From Leucobacter salsicius M1-8 (GTDB lineage Bacteria; Actinomycetota; Actinomycetes; Actinomycetales; Microbacteriaceae): 64,000 nucleotides of DNA. Positions 63,673-64,000 of this stretch are shown here, piece by piece. Where the stretch lies: the NCBI RefSeq assembly GCF_000350525.1, contig NZ_AOCN01000026.1:218364-282363 (forward strand), written 5' to 3'. Below the pieces are notes generated by a model. That model saw nothing but the letters and a program-made list of their open reading frames with translations. It was not told where the DNA came from and did no database searches. Position 1 is the first letter of the stretch. Each line of letters opens with the position of its first letter. The position numbers were made by a program, and so were the translations under genes.

Positions 63673-64000
63673 GACTCCTCCTTTTGCTTGGGCTGATTCT
63701 AAAGCAGTGAGTGGCGAACTATCGTTCTGATAGGAAGCCAATCGATGGCAGCGGCCGACTCGACAGCGCGTTACAAAACTCGACAGCGCGGCTCTGCATT
63801 TCCCTGCACCTATTGGAGGGAAGGTTCCGTGCGCGGAATAGCCCCACACGTCGGGTGCCCAGCCACGGTACGGATTTGATGGGCACCACCTTCGCCAGTG
63901 ACTTCATCCTTGTGGACCTTCATGGGCGGTTAGCTGCCTGGAGCTGGCGGGCAGCTGTGTCGACGGAACGACCGGAAAGGTCTGTCGGATTCGGTGCGGC
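63673..64000. other. Window-end stretch without a recognised gene
   Basis: Apart from the ribosome binding site of the DHFR-like gene and the direct repeat at 63758-63790, no gene is supported here. Minus-strand frames of 37 to 62 codons exist, but none matches a known family or has a clear ribosome binding site. Genes may resume beyond the window. Confidence 0.4.
63758..63790. repeat. Two direct repeats of ACTCGACAGCGCG with a 20-bp period
   Basis: The 13-base word occurs at 63758-63770 and 63778-63790. The 20-base period is about two turns of the helix, so two proteins could bind on the same face. It lies about 90 bases upstream of the DHFR-like gene start. Confidence 0.65.

Noticed and set aside
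63719..63907. A 62-codon minus-strand frame at the window end
   Set aside because: No ribosome binding site, no recognisable family, and it crosses the direct repeat region.

Overview
The window is 64 kb of GC-rich chromosome from an actinobacterium, most likely a member of the Microbacteriaceae close to Leucobacter. The evidence is the set of lineage-typical genes: mycothiol ligase MshC, RNA-polymerase-binding protein RbpA, the cytochrome bcc-aa3 genes (qcrCAB, ctaCDEF), PafB/PafC WYL regulators, a HelY-type helicase, and DUF3000, DUF3043 and DUF5819 proteins. Genus placement is an inference from gene content and order, not from a phylogenetic marker.

Layout. 1-5.3 kb (minus strand): the start of ruvC, yebC, a HIT hydrolase, thrS, and an ABC-F gene split by an in-frame TAG. 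5.4-10 kb is the accessory part: a lower-GC acyltransferase, tRNA-Gly/Cys/Val (minus), a HExxH membrane protein, tRNA-Val (plus), a frameshifted Pr6Pr-type membrane gene and a second tRNA-Gly (plus). Both tRNA-Val genes are followed by a displaced second copy of their own 3' end, separated by a related cassette of about 120 bp holding a terminator and a palindrome. 10-18.4 kb: a PemK/MazF-like protein, zapE, an alpha/beta hydrolase, DUF3000, an RNase D-like exonuclease and the beta-oxidation pair fadA-fadB behind a palindromic operator candidate.

18.5-28.4 kb carries the terminal respiratory chain: ctaE-qcrC-qcrA-qcrB, then divergent trpD, a TetR/GNAT pair, ctaC-ctaD-ctaF, and erpA (Fe-S insertion). 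28.5-44 kb holds DUF3043, a hisD-nrdR-pyrD cluster, a methyltransferase, an epimerase-like gene, gltB-gltD, an SDR enzyme, rbpA and an HTTM/DUF5819 membrane pair. 44-54 kb is one long minus-strand set: HAD phosphatase, trmI, FKBP lipoprotein, pafB, pafC, tatC, helY, lnt. Elsewhere in actinobacteria the Pup-proteasome genes lie between trmI and pafB, and tatA lies between pafC and tatC; neither is present here. 54-64 kb: PAC2, the M20 peptidase-uppP-mshC run, an EamA exporter, an AraC regulator, a VOC protein, a sugar-dehydrogenase-like lipoprotein, an AAA ATPase with a repeat-bearing promoter, and a dihydrofolate-reductase-like protein.

Most of the window is ordinary, well conserved core chromosome. 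The unusual signals are the twin tRNA-Val cassettes, the two broken genes (ABC-F and Pr6Pr-like), and the gene losses in the trmI-tatC locus. All calls come from reading translations and bases by eye; no database search was made.
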